In this document: in pieces, positions 46,331-58,187 of the stretch | How the letters are laid out: each line of letters begins with the position of its first letter | Position numbering within the stretch: position 1 is the first letter of the stretch | Origin: Dasyornis broadbenti | Taxonomy: Eukaryota > Chordata > Aves > Passeriformes > Dasyornithidae | Assembly (NCBI GenBank): GCA_013397935.1 | Contig: VZRN01004204.1 | Span: 1,553,507-1,617,506 of the forward strand | Reading direction: 5' to 3' | Length of the DNA stretch: 64,000 bases | Notes under the pieces: generated by a model | Databases searched by the model: none | What the model saw: only the letters and a program-made list of their open reading frames with translations | What the model was told of the DNA's origin: nothing | Position numbers and translations under genes: made by a program

Positions 46331-49300
46331 TTGCAGCAGAAGAGCAGTTTAATGACCCCAAATGACACCTAGCACTGGGAAATGCAATGCTGCTTGCATA
46401 TTAATAGAAAAAAAATTATCTTCCTTATGACAATTTTAACATAAGCTTCCAGAAATGACAGGCTACTAGGAGAGATTAACCATGCGGATGGTGCTCTCTC
46501 TTCGTGCCTCCAAGAAAAGGGTCTTTGGTGTATTACACTTGCAAAATTCCTGCATAGCCAGAGAAAATACTTCAGGCCATGTAAATTCAGTACCATCTGT
46601 AGCTCAAGAGATCTTGTTCCATTCCACTGTCCTGCAGGCATTTAATCAAGCTGCCTAAAAGGGATGTGCTGTTGCTTAAATGTCTCCTTTAGCCACTTGA
46701 CAGAGACGAAACTCCAGAGAGCAATTCAGATCTCAGCTGGGCTCGTGGGCTCTCTGGAAGTTCTTCTGCCTCTATTACTTACAGAGACTCTGCCACATGA
46801 TTAAGTCCTGTGGTGAGGGATAAGTCCAACCCCAAAGACCACATTGGGCAGAACAGAATAAATAATATTGTCTCCCCCTTATTTTGTGAGAAACTGAGGC
46901 TTTGAGAAATGCCGTGACCTGAGTTTTTATTAAGCAAAGCAAAAGGAGCACACATTTCCAAATTTCTCATCCCGATGAGTTCTGCAGGAATAGAAGACCT
47001 GCTATCACTCATTCAGATACAAATACTGATTTTGGCATCAGCTGAAATGAAATCAAATCCCAAACTACTTTTATTTCTTCTTTTTCAGACTGCCACTCCT
47101 GTCCTGGGCAGAAGAGTCTGCAGCAGCTTTTTAATCTCTGTGCAAAGCAACAGCATGTTTCATTTCTTTATTTCTCTCTTGTCTCAGAGCTGCTGTCTGA
47201 GTGAGCATAAACCACTTCCAAGCTTCTCTCATTCATACACTGGTGAGCTGGAGAGAGCTGCATAAGCCAGACTGCCAGCAAACAGCACGCTTCGGGACAA
47301 AAGCACCCTTCAATCCTAAATACTCTAGACATCCTGTTAGAATAACACACCTCCTAACTAAAATTGTGTCCCACTCCACATCTTCAGGGAAAGAAGCATT
47401 GTCATGTGCCACTAAATGCACCACTTCCAAGTGTACTAGTGGCCCCCAAATGTGGCTGGAGTTGAATAAAATCCTCAGGTGTTCCCAAAAGTCCATTCTG
47501 TGTGATGGAATCTAAAAATCATTTCTAAAGGTAAACCTACACCGAAGAGTTTTGCTGGACTTAGATTTTGGTGCTTAGAGCACTAAGGCAGTCTTTTAGC
47601 AATTCCCAAACCAATTTGAGCTACTAGCTTCTAGGAAATGAGAGAAAACCTAAAATCCAAAGCAACAATCAACATAAAAAAAAAGTTCACTTGCTGCACT
47701 TTGCTCTATCACAAGGCCATAATCATCAAGGCAGTTGTCAGGGTTATACTAAAAGACAGAAAAGCAAATCAAGTTCCTGACCTGCACAAAATCCGGTTTT
47801 GATAAGAACTGTTCGCAGAATCAGGACTCAAGGCTAAAGAAATCCAGCTATTCAGTCTTAAAACTGTAAACTTTTGAATAGCAAACGGAGTTACAGGTAA
47901 TCCTGCTATGTCTAATCATAAGATTACAGGCTGGAAGCTCAGCACCATACACGTGATTCTGCTTCAAAGAGTCAGAAAAGCTGGACTGAAAGCAGCCCAA
48001 TTCCTTTTACCCTAGCCAGGAAAAGATAAGGACGACCTCCCACATCTTAATTTCAGAGAACAAAGGAAAACGCATAACCCCGCTAATAAAATCCTCATTT
48101 CCTGATGCAATTTGAATGTTACAGAAAATGAAGCCATCCTCACAGAGGGACTTGCTGGCCATACATGGTTAGTGACCATACCGCGACTGTCAGCTCCTCA
48201 CTACGTCTTGGCTGTGCTGGGTGGCCCCAAAGTTATTCCAAGATCCCAACAGCAACATCTCCCACATGGGACATTAAGTTTAGTTTTCCATCCATCATGT
48301 CACTAACCAAACAAAAAAAAACAAGGGGAAAAAAAGTCCCAAACAAACTACCACCACCCCAACACCCCCACACTAGCAAAATAATTTTACTTCCAGCCAT
48401 ATTACCCTTCTACTGAGATCCTGTTCTTTGAAAGACAAATTTTTAGCTAATCATAAGACATTAGTTATGATCCTATAACTCTCCCCCTACAGGAAAAATC
48501 CTTGAAGAAGACTAGAGCGTATTTGCAATATATTGTGTCTCTCTTTGGGAGTCAAATGCTTCTCAGAGGTAACCTAATCACCAATTGTCCATAAACTTGG
48601 TATCAAGCATTGCCACTCAATTTAATTTACTTGCTTACAAAGACTGCCTTTCTGGGGATATCAATATGCAAGATTGGAAACGGTGAAACCAGACGAAGAA
48701 AATAGACAGAATGAGAGTATATTAAGGTGTTTAACTTGCTTATGAAGTAGACACATTGTAACCACACAGGGAAGACACAAATCCCAAATGTGGAAGCAGA
48801 CCTAAAAGAGAAAACAGCTAATACAGGAAAAGGAGGGACGCATTTCATGCCTCAGCAGCTTGACCTTTACAGTGGAATAACCACAAAGCACAAAATCTTG
48901 CCTAAGGGAAGAAATAACGTGAGCTCTAAGCGTAACCCAATACCCTGACCAGAAGCCCGACGACTCTTATATGCTAGAAGGCTGAAAAGGCCATTACAGG
49001 TTAACCAAAAAGTCACTGAAATGTTTACATTTGACCTTGTCCTTGGGTTTACTTGCAGCTACAGAGCCTGAATATTTATTTCTCTGTATTCTGTAGTCTA
49101 AGGAAAAAAAAAAATCTTTTCTTCCATCAGTCTTATAATTGGCTGCAGCATTTCCCAGAGAGACTGCACTATGGGCTGCTAGCTCCACACATCCCTGCGA
49201 GTGGCAGCTGCACGAACAACTCAGAGGGAAGCAGAGCCACCCAGACTGAGTGCCCTGGTTAGGGAATTTGCAACAACTCACCAGCGCTGTACATGTCAGT

Positions 49301-52300
49301 AATATGTTTACATCAGACGACAGAGGCAGGGAAAGGATTCAGGTGCACAGGTTTTTAATAGTTTCTTCTCTCCCAGGGCAGAATTATCAGACACTATTAG
49401 CAGGGGCAGCTCCAACTAGTGTTTTTTGCACATCTGTAAAGTGTGTTCTGTGTTCCTCTGTGAAGACTGAATTAATGGCAACGTGCCAAGTCTGCAGCAG
49501 CTCTTACTGAAAAGCTTCAAGGAAGCAGTCCTAAACTTCAAGGACAGAGAGACCATCAGTAGCACCAAGAGAAGCTCAATCAGTCATTTCAACTCCCCCT
49601 TCCCAGTTGCAATGTGGTGCAAAACACAGGTGTTGTGCTTTTTACCAGTGTGTAAGGAAGAAGAATTTTCTGTTCTACCACATTGGGTACAACAACACCA
49701 GTTTGTCCTTGAGTCCATGGGACAGGAATGTTGAGCTGCACTCATGCAGCCTGGCACAGGACGAGTGTGGGCCTGCTATGTGAAGGACATGTGGCAACAG
49801 ACAGGATATGGAGAAGCTAGAAAAGGCTGAAGCAAAATACTAAAACCATGTAACCTGCCACCTGCATTCTTGAGGCTAGGACTCACCTCAATGAGTGGGG
49901 ACTGCTCTGTTCTCTTCGTAGCAATTTAGAAGAGCAGAAATTTTCAGTACAAAAAACATCTGGGAAAGGTCTCACTCAATTCCAAGATGTGACGAGGTTG
50001 TGTTGCCATCTGGGGAGAGCACGTTCAAGTCTTCACAGCCTTCTTGAGCTGCCGGAAGCAGTCCCCCCAAAGTCTAGTTTTCAGTGGTGCAGCTGGACAT
50101 GCAAATGAGTTTTCAAAGTGATCTGGGTTCTCTCGTCTAAAAATTAGATGCTGAGCCTCAGGTATGTGCCTAGGCCCCCTCTAAAATCAATGAAGAAACA
50201 AGACAGCAGCATCCCCCATCCTGAGATTGTTGCTACACACATATTATGACCGATCAGCGCAAATTTCAAGGCACAAAACCGATTTGAAAGCTTCAGTACC
50301 AGGAGAAGGCACAACATCAAACATCTTACAAGGTGCTTCAGAAAACAGTTCTCAAAGTAACAATTTTTGTTCTAGCTGGAGTCTGGCCAGCTTGATGTCC
50401 TCCATATGGCAGGAAGTCCAAGGGCAGAGCATCCTCTCCCAGGTAGCTGGTGAATTAATTGCTCTACAGAGAGAATTTATTTCCTGAGATGTCCTGGGCT
50501 TTCATTCCACTCCCATAATGCCAGCATTCATACAAACACAGAGCTTCACAGAAAAGTGACAACAGTGGTTTAAACACAGGTCAGTGAATGCTTTGCCTGC
50601 CACCAATTACTGCTCTTTGTTTTACTGAAGAAAGAAGACATCTTTACAACGAGACTTCTGGATTAAATAGAAAGGTCTCACAAAAGTAATTTTTATTAAC
50701 AGTTTCAAGATGCAATAAGAGTAAAATTTCTTCAGCATTAAAGGTGCAGAATACTCCTTCTAAGAGTGGGCTGAATAGCAGGAAACACATGACGAGATAA
50801 AAAGTTTAAGGCTATTTAAAGTTTGAAGGTGCCTAATTATCACAATTATCAAGTTGGAGACTGCAGGATGGGAATGGGCAACTCAGCTTAACTGGACACC
50901 ATCTGTTACCACCCACATTCTGAGTTAAAAAGTCAACTTGATTTGTCAGGGTGCTGCTAAACTAATGCATGTCTGGCTCTTGAACAGCTATTGAATGTTT
51001 GAAAATAGCTATTTCTCATATTATCAGTTATTGACCTCTCCTTTCCAGAAAGTAGTTTGGTATCTGAAGGCACACATCTGATGAATTAATATTTTAACTT
51101 GCTTAAATGCAATTACAGTCCCTTTACATGGGGGAAAGGCACTTTCCTGGCCCTGTTACTGAGCTCATGAAAGCCATCAATGAACAAGATTGTAACAGTG
51201 TTCACTCAGCCACAGTGTCCTCCTCCTCTACATCTGTTTGAACTGAAACCATACCCTCTCAGCCAAAAAGTATTGCTGTGTCTTTGAAAGACTCAAAATA
51301 TCTATTCTATGAACCCCAATATTAATGATTAACAGATAACTTCAGTTGTCTTTTCAAATCATTTTAGTAACTAATTCAGGGAGGTGAGATTTAAAACTGA
51401 AACACACAAAGCAAACCACTGCTAAAAGATTAGAAGCTATCAAACGTACAAAACCAAAGAAGAAATCTTAGTATTTAGGTCTCACTCATGCTATTCAGAA
51501 TAGTGCGTTTGGCAACAGAGATTGCCCAGTCCTTCAAGAAGAATTCTTGTTCTTCTATCAGATGCAGAACAGAATAAAATATCATGACAGCCCTTCTACA
51601 TTTCTAGAAACATTAATCTGACATCTGGCCTTGGTTTAGTACTATCCTTGGTTGTATCCCTGCATCAAGTTTTTGTTTACCTGAATGTTCTTGAAACTCC
51701 TTCACTGATTTTTGTCTTTTCTTCCATATGATGCAATATGACCATGAACAGAGCCCATTGATATTTAAAGATCTTCCTTCCTCCTCAACATTTGTTATTT
51801 GTTCAGTGAAAAAAATATATTATTTGCTCTATGAAGTCATGAACCCTTCACATTCCTGTAACATAAGACAAGAGCTCTTGTAACACTTCTGACTGTTCCC
51901 TAAATTTCACTACGAGAACCCATCTTTTATTCCTCTTCACATGAATCATGCAGCTGATGACTGAACACACACTGAAGAGCAAATAAGAGGTGTGTATCAC
52001 TTCCCTGCAAGCTGTCCGCAGCTTGGATCAGCCCTCAATGTTAGCTCACAAGTAACTTCCGACAAAAGAAAATTAAAACCTAGTGCCAGGTTCAGCCCTA
52101 CAAGTGGTGCAAAGAACTCTCCATTCCCCTCAGTTTCACCACAGTAAACTTTGGCTATTGCAGTAGTGTTGGTAGACCTTCATTCAACACTGACTACCCC
52201 AAACTATTCAAATTGTTACAAGAGCCTCAGAATCTATATAGATGTCTCTCTCAAGAGCACTGCCTCTTGTTCAGTAAAGGGTAGTCTGTGTCTGTTCTCT

Positions 52301-54604
52301 GCCTCGGGCTGGGCTCTGCTGGGATCAACTCTGTGTGGGCACGGGAAGTCCCCTCCCAAAGCAGCCCTTGCTCGTGCTGTAGCATAAAGAGCCCAGTGGC
52401 TGCTAAAGAAGGAAACACAAACATCTTAGCAGTGCTTTTATTTAATTGGCTCAGAATAGCATAAACAGTCTGTAAGGAACATATTTCAGGGTAAAGTTAG
52501 CAAAGCCTTCAGGCAAACTATAGCCAACAAGGGAGGAGAACAGCCTGGTATTTTTGAACTGAGGGGGATAAACCACCAGGCTAGGACATCAAATGACCAT
52601 TTTGCATTTCAGCCCTCTCTTCTATGAGATAGGGTGTGGTGAACATCTGCCCACTGCTAACCCATGCTACCACATACAACTACTTTCGTGCATCTCTGCT
52701 CTGTCCCACATCAAACAGGGGTTGTTTGGGGACTGAGAGGAAGAAGGGGCAGATTAGACTGCTACTTCAACATAGTGAAGGACAATTATCACATCCAAGG
52801 GAGTATAATGCTACATAATCCATTTCCCTCCAATATTTGGGGGTGAAGGAATCAGGAATAATGAATGAGAGAAAATATCATCCCCATGAATGCACATCTC
52901 AAAGCTATCTGTAAGCTGCACTTGCATCTACAGAGGATAAACTAGACCTGCAATCTCTTCTAAGAGAGCAAGTCCCTGGGGAGAGTTTTCTTTTGTACTC
53001 TAAGTAGATATCTATGGGGGGGAACCACTCTTTCATGCCAAAATGTTTTTGTAGTATTATTTTGCAACAGTGTTGCCAGGGATACATTATTATTGTTCCT
53101 GAGTTCTTCCTTTTCTCTCCTGGAATATTCCTCTGGGCAAGCTGTGGCTTACTTTGGACTTTTACAGAAGACATTCAGAGGCAGAGGAGCTAAAAATCCA
53201 GTTAACTTAACAGGCAGTAAAGTGTAGCATTGAGAAACAAGCCTTAAGGAATGCAATAGTTAAGCCAGCAGAAAACACCACTGTTTTCTGTAGCAATTTA
53301 GAACTATCATAAAAGTCAAGGGAGTATAATAATGTGCAGCAGTGGAGAGGGGTGTAAAAGCAAGACACCTCTAAGCCCTACAAACAGCCTCGTCCAGCGC
53401 TGTGTTTGCAGGCAGGGTCAGCCTCCCAGGGAAGCCAATACCCAGCTGCAGCAACAGGCACACTCCTGCTAGGCAGGCTCCCAGCACTGTCTGCTACAGT
53501 GGAATCAGCAGTGCTGCCATCTCCCTGGCCCCATCCTGCTGCATGGATCCAAGCAGTGGAGGGGGAAAGACACGGTTGTGCAGCCAACAGAGCAGCTGAG
53601 AAACAGAGATCAGGAACTGGAACTTGCTGTCCATCAAGCAGTGAGCCTGTGACATCTGCCATGTCGTGGGTAATTACAGTTGTATCCAAATCTGGCTTCA
53701 GCTTATTCACTTGGGCAGAAAAAAAGCGGGTTGGTTCATTGGTGAAAGCATTTTGTAAAGCCTCCGGTTCTACTTGTGCAAGACTTCATGGTGCAAACAG
53801 GGATGATGTGAACATACTGAGACACTTGGAAAGGTCAGTAGGGGTGGGCACAGCCGCGACATGGGCTCCGACAAGCCCACCCAGATAACCTTCACCATAA
53901 ATGAAGCCCATACTACTAGGTAAAAGCTAACTTGGACATAGATATATATGATATGCAATCCAATACGTGTACCTCAATGTAAACTAAACAGCACAAGAGC
54001 CCCAGTTAGCTCCTGGTCTGTCACGGACAAGTTGAGTGTCCTTGAAAAAGTCACACCACATTCCTAGCCCTGTTTAAACTGCAGAGCAAGGACAGGAAAG
54101 GCAGTCTGCTATAATGGAACTTTGATCTTGTCTGGGATTTCTGATGGCTCAATAATCCCAATAATAAACATTTCAGAGACAGAATTACCTAGAGTCATCC
54201 CCAGGCACTTTACACATTGCATATGTATTTATTCTAATTTAAGCACCTACATGTTAACTGCAGGTGAGGGCATCACCTTGTGCTTTGATTACCCAAAGTC
54301 CAAAGAAACTGCACATCCTAAAAGCCACCTCATTGGATGAAAGGAGGCTAAAATACAGAAGCTGGTAGAATGCCTGTAGCTATAAATCTGCATGGTAAAA
54401 ACTGGTCTCTCTTTCCTCCAGTCCATTCAAATTGGCTTTCATCTACATACTGAGAAACCCTGCTCCATATACACTCTGAGGTAAAACATCCATGGTAGGC
54501 ACTTGGAGCCTCCAGGGGCATTGATAACTGAAATAATTGGCATATTACCACCAGAGACTTGGAAAAGTCACCTTCCAACTACAATGGGTTGCTTCTGACA
54601 AAAG
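46331..54604. other. Unique non-coding DNA
   Basis: No gene is supported. An A/C-rich patch lies at 48308-48375. At 53.4-53.9 kb both strands are open (160 codons plus, 110 codons minus) in a GC-richer patch, but no splice-site pair or family match supports either. A MIR-like core is listed at 46868-46925. The remainder is ordinary AT-leaning unique sequence. Confidence 0.5.
46868..46925 (+). repeat. Possible MIR core fragment
   Basis: TTGTCTCCCCCTTATTTTGTG then AGAAACTGAGGCTTTGAGAA then ATGCCGTGACCTG follows the MIR core order (TATCCCCATTTTACAG, ATGAGGAAACTGAGGCACAGAGAGG, TTAAGTGACTTG). GAAACTGAGGC is an exact core match. The flanks are too degraded to extend. It is an ancient, inactive relic if the assignment is right. 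Confidence 0.38.
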
Positions 54605-54790
54605 TCAGCCGAGGCACATAATGTCATTGTTGCTCATTAGCTTTCCATTAATGATAAAACTTCTGATTTCAATATTTAATACACCTCAGAGATCACAGTG
54701 CATAATTTAATGTGCAAGCGGATAATTTGCTGATCAAGGTACATGTTTCGCATTAAGGCAAATTGTTGCACACTTTGCTGATTAACACAT
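54605..54790. promoter_or_regulatory. AT-rich, high-complexity block resembling a conserved enhancer
   Basis: The stretch has dense homeodomain-type cores: GCTCATTAGC at 54632, CCATTAATGATAAAAC at 54645, AATATTTAATAC at 54671, CATAATTTAATGTGC at 54701. The nonamer TTTGCTGAT occurs twice, 48 bp apart (54726-54734 and 54774-54782). There are no simple repeats or transposon words and no coding frame. It reads like the vertebrate conserved non-coding elements found around developmental genes. This is inference from composition. Confidence 0.3.
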
Positions 54791-54810
54791 ACACACACAC
54801 ACACACACAC
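54786..54810. repeat. (CA)n microsatellite
   Basis: CACAT is followed by ten uninterrupted AC dinucleotides (54791-54810). It lies directly after the AT-rich block above. It is a classic dinucleotide microsatellite and likely polymorphic. Confidence 0.95.
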
Positions 54811-56723
54811 GAGCAAACTCTATTGCTCCCTTTTACCAGCAAAGCATTATCCTCTCTGGAGTTTAGTAGACAGCTGAATCCTCTACATCTGATTCCTTTT
54901 ACCTGCATTATAAAAGCTCTATCATCTGTACTTGAGCTGTTTTCCATCCTGGCACACTCTTTCCTTGCACATGGATCCTTTCAGGGCACCCTTAGCAGTG
55001 GTAAAGAAGCCCATGTTGAGGTTGCTGTGTCTCATGCCTCCCAGCATTATCTCTCTTTCAGCAGTTTATGGGTCCATACCTGAATGCTCTCCTTGCCTGG
55101 AATTTTAGGCATGGAGAGCAGCAATTTGGGCAGGAACTATGCTTTGGGGATTTCTGCACTTTCATAGTCAAGCATAAAGGCACCTGGATAAATGGCACAT
55201 ACAAACTGCTTTCTTACTGGTATATTCAAGACTTTGTGGAAATGGACACGGGCATCCCTGTAGAGTTTGACTAAGACAGAATTCCAGGTAAAAACCAGAG
55301 ACAGCAATTCAAAAACCTCACTTCGCTCCAGGGAGCAGCAAAACCCAGGCTGCAAACTCACAGTAATTCAAAAACTAGAAGGGTAATTTTTCATTTTCCT
55401 GGCCTATTAATTCACACGCTGCTTTCTTAAGGTGAGGAAAGAGCTTAGTCAAAGGACAAGTGCTCCTAACCACTCAACGAAAGGCAGGGGAAGGAAGTGA
55501 GCTGGGGCAGCTGCTCTTGAGTTATAGTCCTGTAGCATTTCAATAGATCTCACTACTATTATCTGGGCTATATAACATAAAACTGCTGCTGATGGGGGTG
55601 ATAAACATCCAAAACAATTTTATTTACACTGTAAAAATTGGACAGAGCATCAGAAAGCTCTGGAAGTCCAAATAAAAGGTTATTCCTTGAGATAGCATCC
55701 CTCCCTCTGAAAATAAGGATCAGACATCATAAGGTTTATGCTGAAACCATTCTGCAACATTTTGCCTGATCACTGCCCATTAACATGCAGCTAAGCCCTT
55801 GTGAACCACTTAGCAAATTTCCCCCCCCCCAAAGTATGAATTTGTCAAGATTTCTCAAGACCTCTGTAAGCCTGAGATCCCAGAAGGTACCAGCAACTTA
55901 AAGAGGTTTTTATATTTCCTCTCTATCTTCAAGCTCAGTCAAATTAATAGGAATATATTGGCTCAGCCAATCATGCTGGCAGAAATTGAGTTGGCTATTA
56001 ATGATTTTAAACAGCAGCAGCCCCTGGGCTAGAAGAGCTCCCAGTGGAGCACTACTCCAAGTTTTAGCAAAAGCCAAACTTTTTGTAAAGGTTTTGTAAA
56101 TTTATTTTTTTTACCCTTTTGCTGCCAATTCCCCCCCAAACTCTCTCTGCAGGCAGCAGTATTCCTTACCTTTTGTCTGTGTGCAAAGTGACTCATCTCA
56201 CAGAATCATAGACAAACTGTCCCTTTTCCTTCTTTCTGTTAAGATATTTGGGAAACTTTTCTCTCCTGGGGACAGCTATAACTGAATGTTCTTCACACAT
56301 GATTTCATGTGACTATTAATCATGACAGGCTTTGTCCTTTTATTATCATAGCAGTTAAACTTACTCTCCTTTCAAAGCCAAAGAAAGGCAATCTGTGTTC
56401 AGGAAAAGAGAGGAGACCCTGGCGACTCAGCAAGTACAAGGAAAAACAAAGGAGGGAGAATCCGATTCCAAAACCCATGGATAGGTTTTCAAAATCTCAC
56501 TAGTCTGGATATTTCCTTTGTTTACATCTAATTTCGGGTCAGACTGGGGGAAGAGATCTGTTGTTCTTTGTTTCATCTGCTAAATTTAAAATGTTGATGG
56601 TGCTGGGAAGCAAGGCCCAGGCTCCCCCACACCCTGCCAGCAGAGCATCCTACCCACCGTGTTAAAAAGTCAGGTCCTCTTGTGTGACCCTCCCCTTCCC
56701 TCTCCTCTCCCCTCTACTCCCAG
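54811..56723. other. Unique non-coding DNA ending in a long pyrimidine tract
   Basis: No gene is supported. A C10 run lies near 55821-55830. A short CACAGAATCATAGA word at 56200-56213 recalls a CR1 tail in antisense, but no CR1 body follows. The interval ends in an unusually long C/T-only run at about 56689-56717, which precedes the candidate exon at 56724. Confidence 0.5.
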
Positions 56724-56866
56724 TGACTCCTGAGGATTTTGCTGTGCCATGGCATCGCTGTGACACCAGAATATGTTCCTGCTCTCCCAGGTTATTCCTG
56801 GGAGAGGAGAATCCTCCCTGTCTTGCTCTGACTGCTCAGGGTCAGGAGTTTCTCTCTTACCAATAA
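56724..56866 (+). CDS. Candidate terminal exon, unidentified gene
   Basis: A run of about 30 pyrimidines followed by ACTCCCAG at 56723 forms an exceptionally strong acceptor. After two bases completing a split codon, the frame reads TPEDFAVPWHRCDTRICSCS, PRLFLGEENPPCLALTAQGQ, EFLSYQ and stops at TAA (56864-56866). That gives 46 residues with four cysteines and mixed composition. No strong polyadenylation signal is seen immediately after the stop (AATAAT overlaps it). No partner upstream exon was found, and the product matches no family I know. A pyrimidine tract alone could create this acceptor by chance. Confidence 0.2.
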
Positions 56867-58042
56867 TGCATTAACACAAAAGTAGTTTTTTCTAAAGTAA
56901 AACTAAAGGCAATGCCATGCACACAGGTTCAGCTGCCACAGAAGGAAACATGTCTGGGATAGCACATGCCTTGCAGCCCAGGATGGAAGAGACAGGGAGG
57001 CACAAACCTGCATGTGAAGGCAATGCTTGCTAGAGCACTCCAGGCACACACACATTTCTGTCCTGCAAAAACAACAAGACTAGAGTCCATAGATCTCAAC
57101 CCTAATCTGAGTTTGCTGCACTCAGCCATTGTAACTGCAGAGGCAACAGCCCTTACCTACTTCAGGAGTGGTGAAGAGGTTCTGTTAGGCCCAGCTACCC
57201 TTCAGAGCAATACATCTCCTGCCAGCCCTTCCTGTTATCTTTAATGTATCACAAGGATAATTTCCTCTAGCACGCTTCGAGAACGGATGGAGGTACCTGC
57301 ATTAAGAGCTTCAGCTCCCTCTGCCATCTGTAGACTAAGGGCTCCTCCAGCCCAGAGAATCCCATGCGTGGATGTGTCACATTCTTCCCACACCTCGCAC
57401 AACTAAAAGAACCTCTCTCATTCATTACTAGTGGCTCTGCATCCCTTCTACTGGAACGGCAGAATCAGAAAAGTAACTGTCCCACTAAAGCCATCAGGTC
57501 CTCAAAACCAGAGTCCAGATCCATCCAAACACTCAGGCATCTCCTGAATATCACCTTCCACTCAGTCAGCAACAGATGCTCATTCCTGCAGGAGACATAG
57601 GGCACTGAAGCACAACAGTATAACCCCTCCACCATTTTGATCCATCCATCCCTCCAGCTGTGCCAGCTTAAGTTCAGTGTTTTGCAGGTGTCTGTACAGC
57701 AGCAGTCTTCCAACTAAGACACTCTCCAAACCTCTTAAAGTCAGAGATTTTAGGCTTTGAAACCTTAAACACGAAAAGTGCACTTCACAACAGCTCCTGT
57801 GGGTATTATAAGGAGCAAAAAATGCTTTTAAGTGCTCTTAAGAGAGAAGAAAATGACAATGAAATTGAGGGGAAATGGAGAATAGGATAATCACACTGCA
57901 AGTTGCTGCTCTCATCTCCCAACTACTTCCAAGGCAGCAAGAACCCAGGCAGTCGGCAACAGCTGCCACCCTATTAAACTTAACAATTTACAGGTGCTCG
58001 GAGGGAGCACTTGCGTGCAATTAGCCGAGCAAATTCACTTAC
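56867..58042. other. Non-coding DNA, probably intron of the 58 kb exon's gene
   Basis: No exon is supported here. If the 58043-58187 exon is real, this is the beginning of the intron downstream of it on the minus strand. Frames near 57.0-57.8 kb on both strands overlap in antisense. A minus-strand donor near 57155-57160 (reverse complement of CTTACC) has no adequate acceptor. Confidence 0.45.
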
Positions 58043-58187
58043 TTCAAGATGCAGGGCCTCCTCGGCTGCTGCAGCGTGGCTGTGCTGGGCTGGGTCTGCC
58101 AAGTGGAGGGCTGCCAAGACTCTCCCGATGAGGGGCTGGTGTGCGAATGCTGAGAGAGCTGGGAAAGTCTTGCTCCGCACCGGGGTC
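58043..58187 (-). CDS. Candidate internal exon of an unidentified minus-strand gene
   Basis: On the minus strand a pyrimidine-rich tract ending AATCCCTTGCAG (58188-58199) is a strong acceptor, and CTTGAA|GTAAGTGAA (58043/58042) is a consensus donor. The 145 bp between them is far richer in GC and CpG than its surroundings, with CpGs in GTGCGGAG, ATTCGCAC, CATCGGGAG, CACGCTGC and GCCGAGG. The chosen frame takes one base to finish a split codon and then 48 complete codons: TPVRSKTFPALSAFAHQPLI, GRVLAALHLADPAQHSHAAA, AEEALHLE. The second half has the alternating small/hydrophobic pattern of a helical hairpin, as in TPR- or HEAT-like solenoids, but no specific family is claimed. A second frame stays open to the exon end but reads a less protein-like serine/proline-rich sequence. 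I could not identify the gene or the neighbouring exons, and the gene presumably extends beyond the window. Confidence 0.52.

Noticed and set aside
53378..53888. Long open frames on both strands (160 codons plus, 110 codons minus) in a GC-richer patch
   Set aside because: Neither product resembles a known family. The strands are antisense shadows of each other, and no acceptor/donor pair fits; the AG after the T-rich tract on the minus strand leads into TGA in the most natural phase.
56196..56216. CACAGAATCATAGA, reminiscent of a CR1 tail
   Set aside because: No adjacent CR1 body on either side, and the word is too short.
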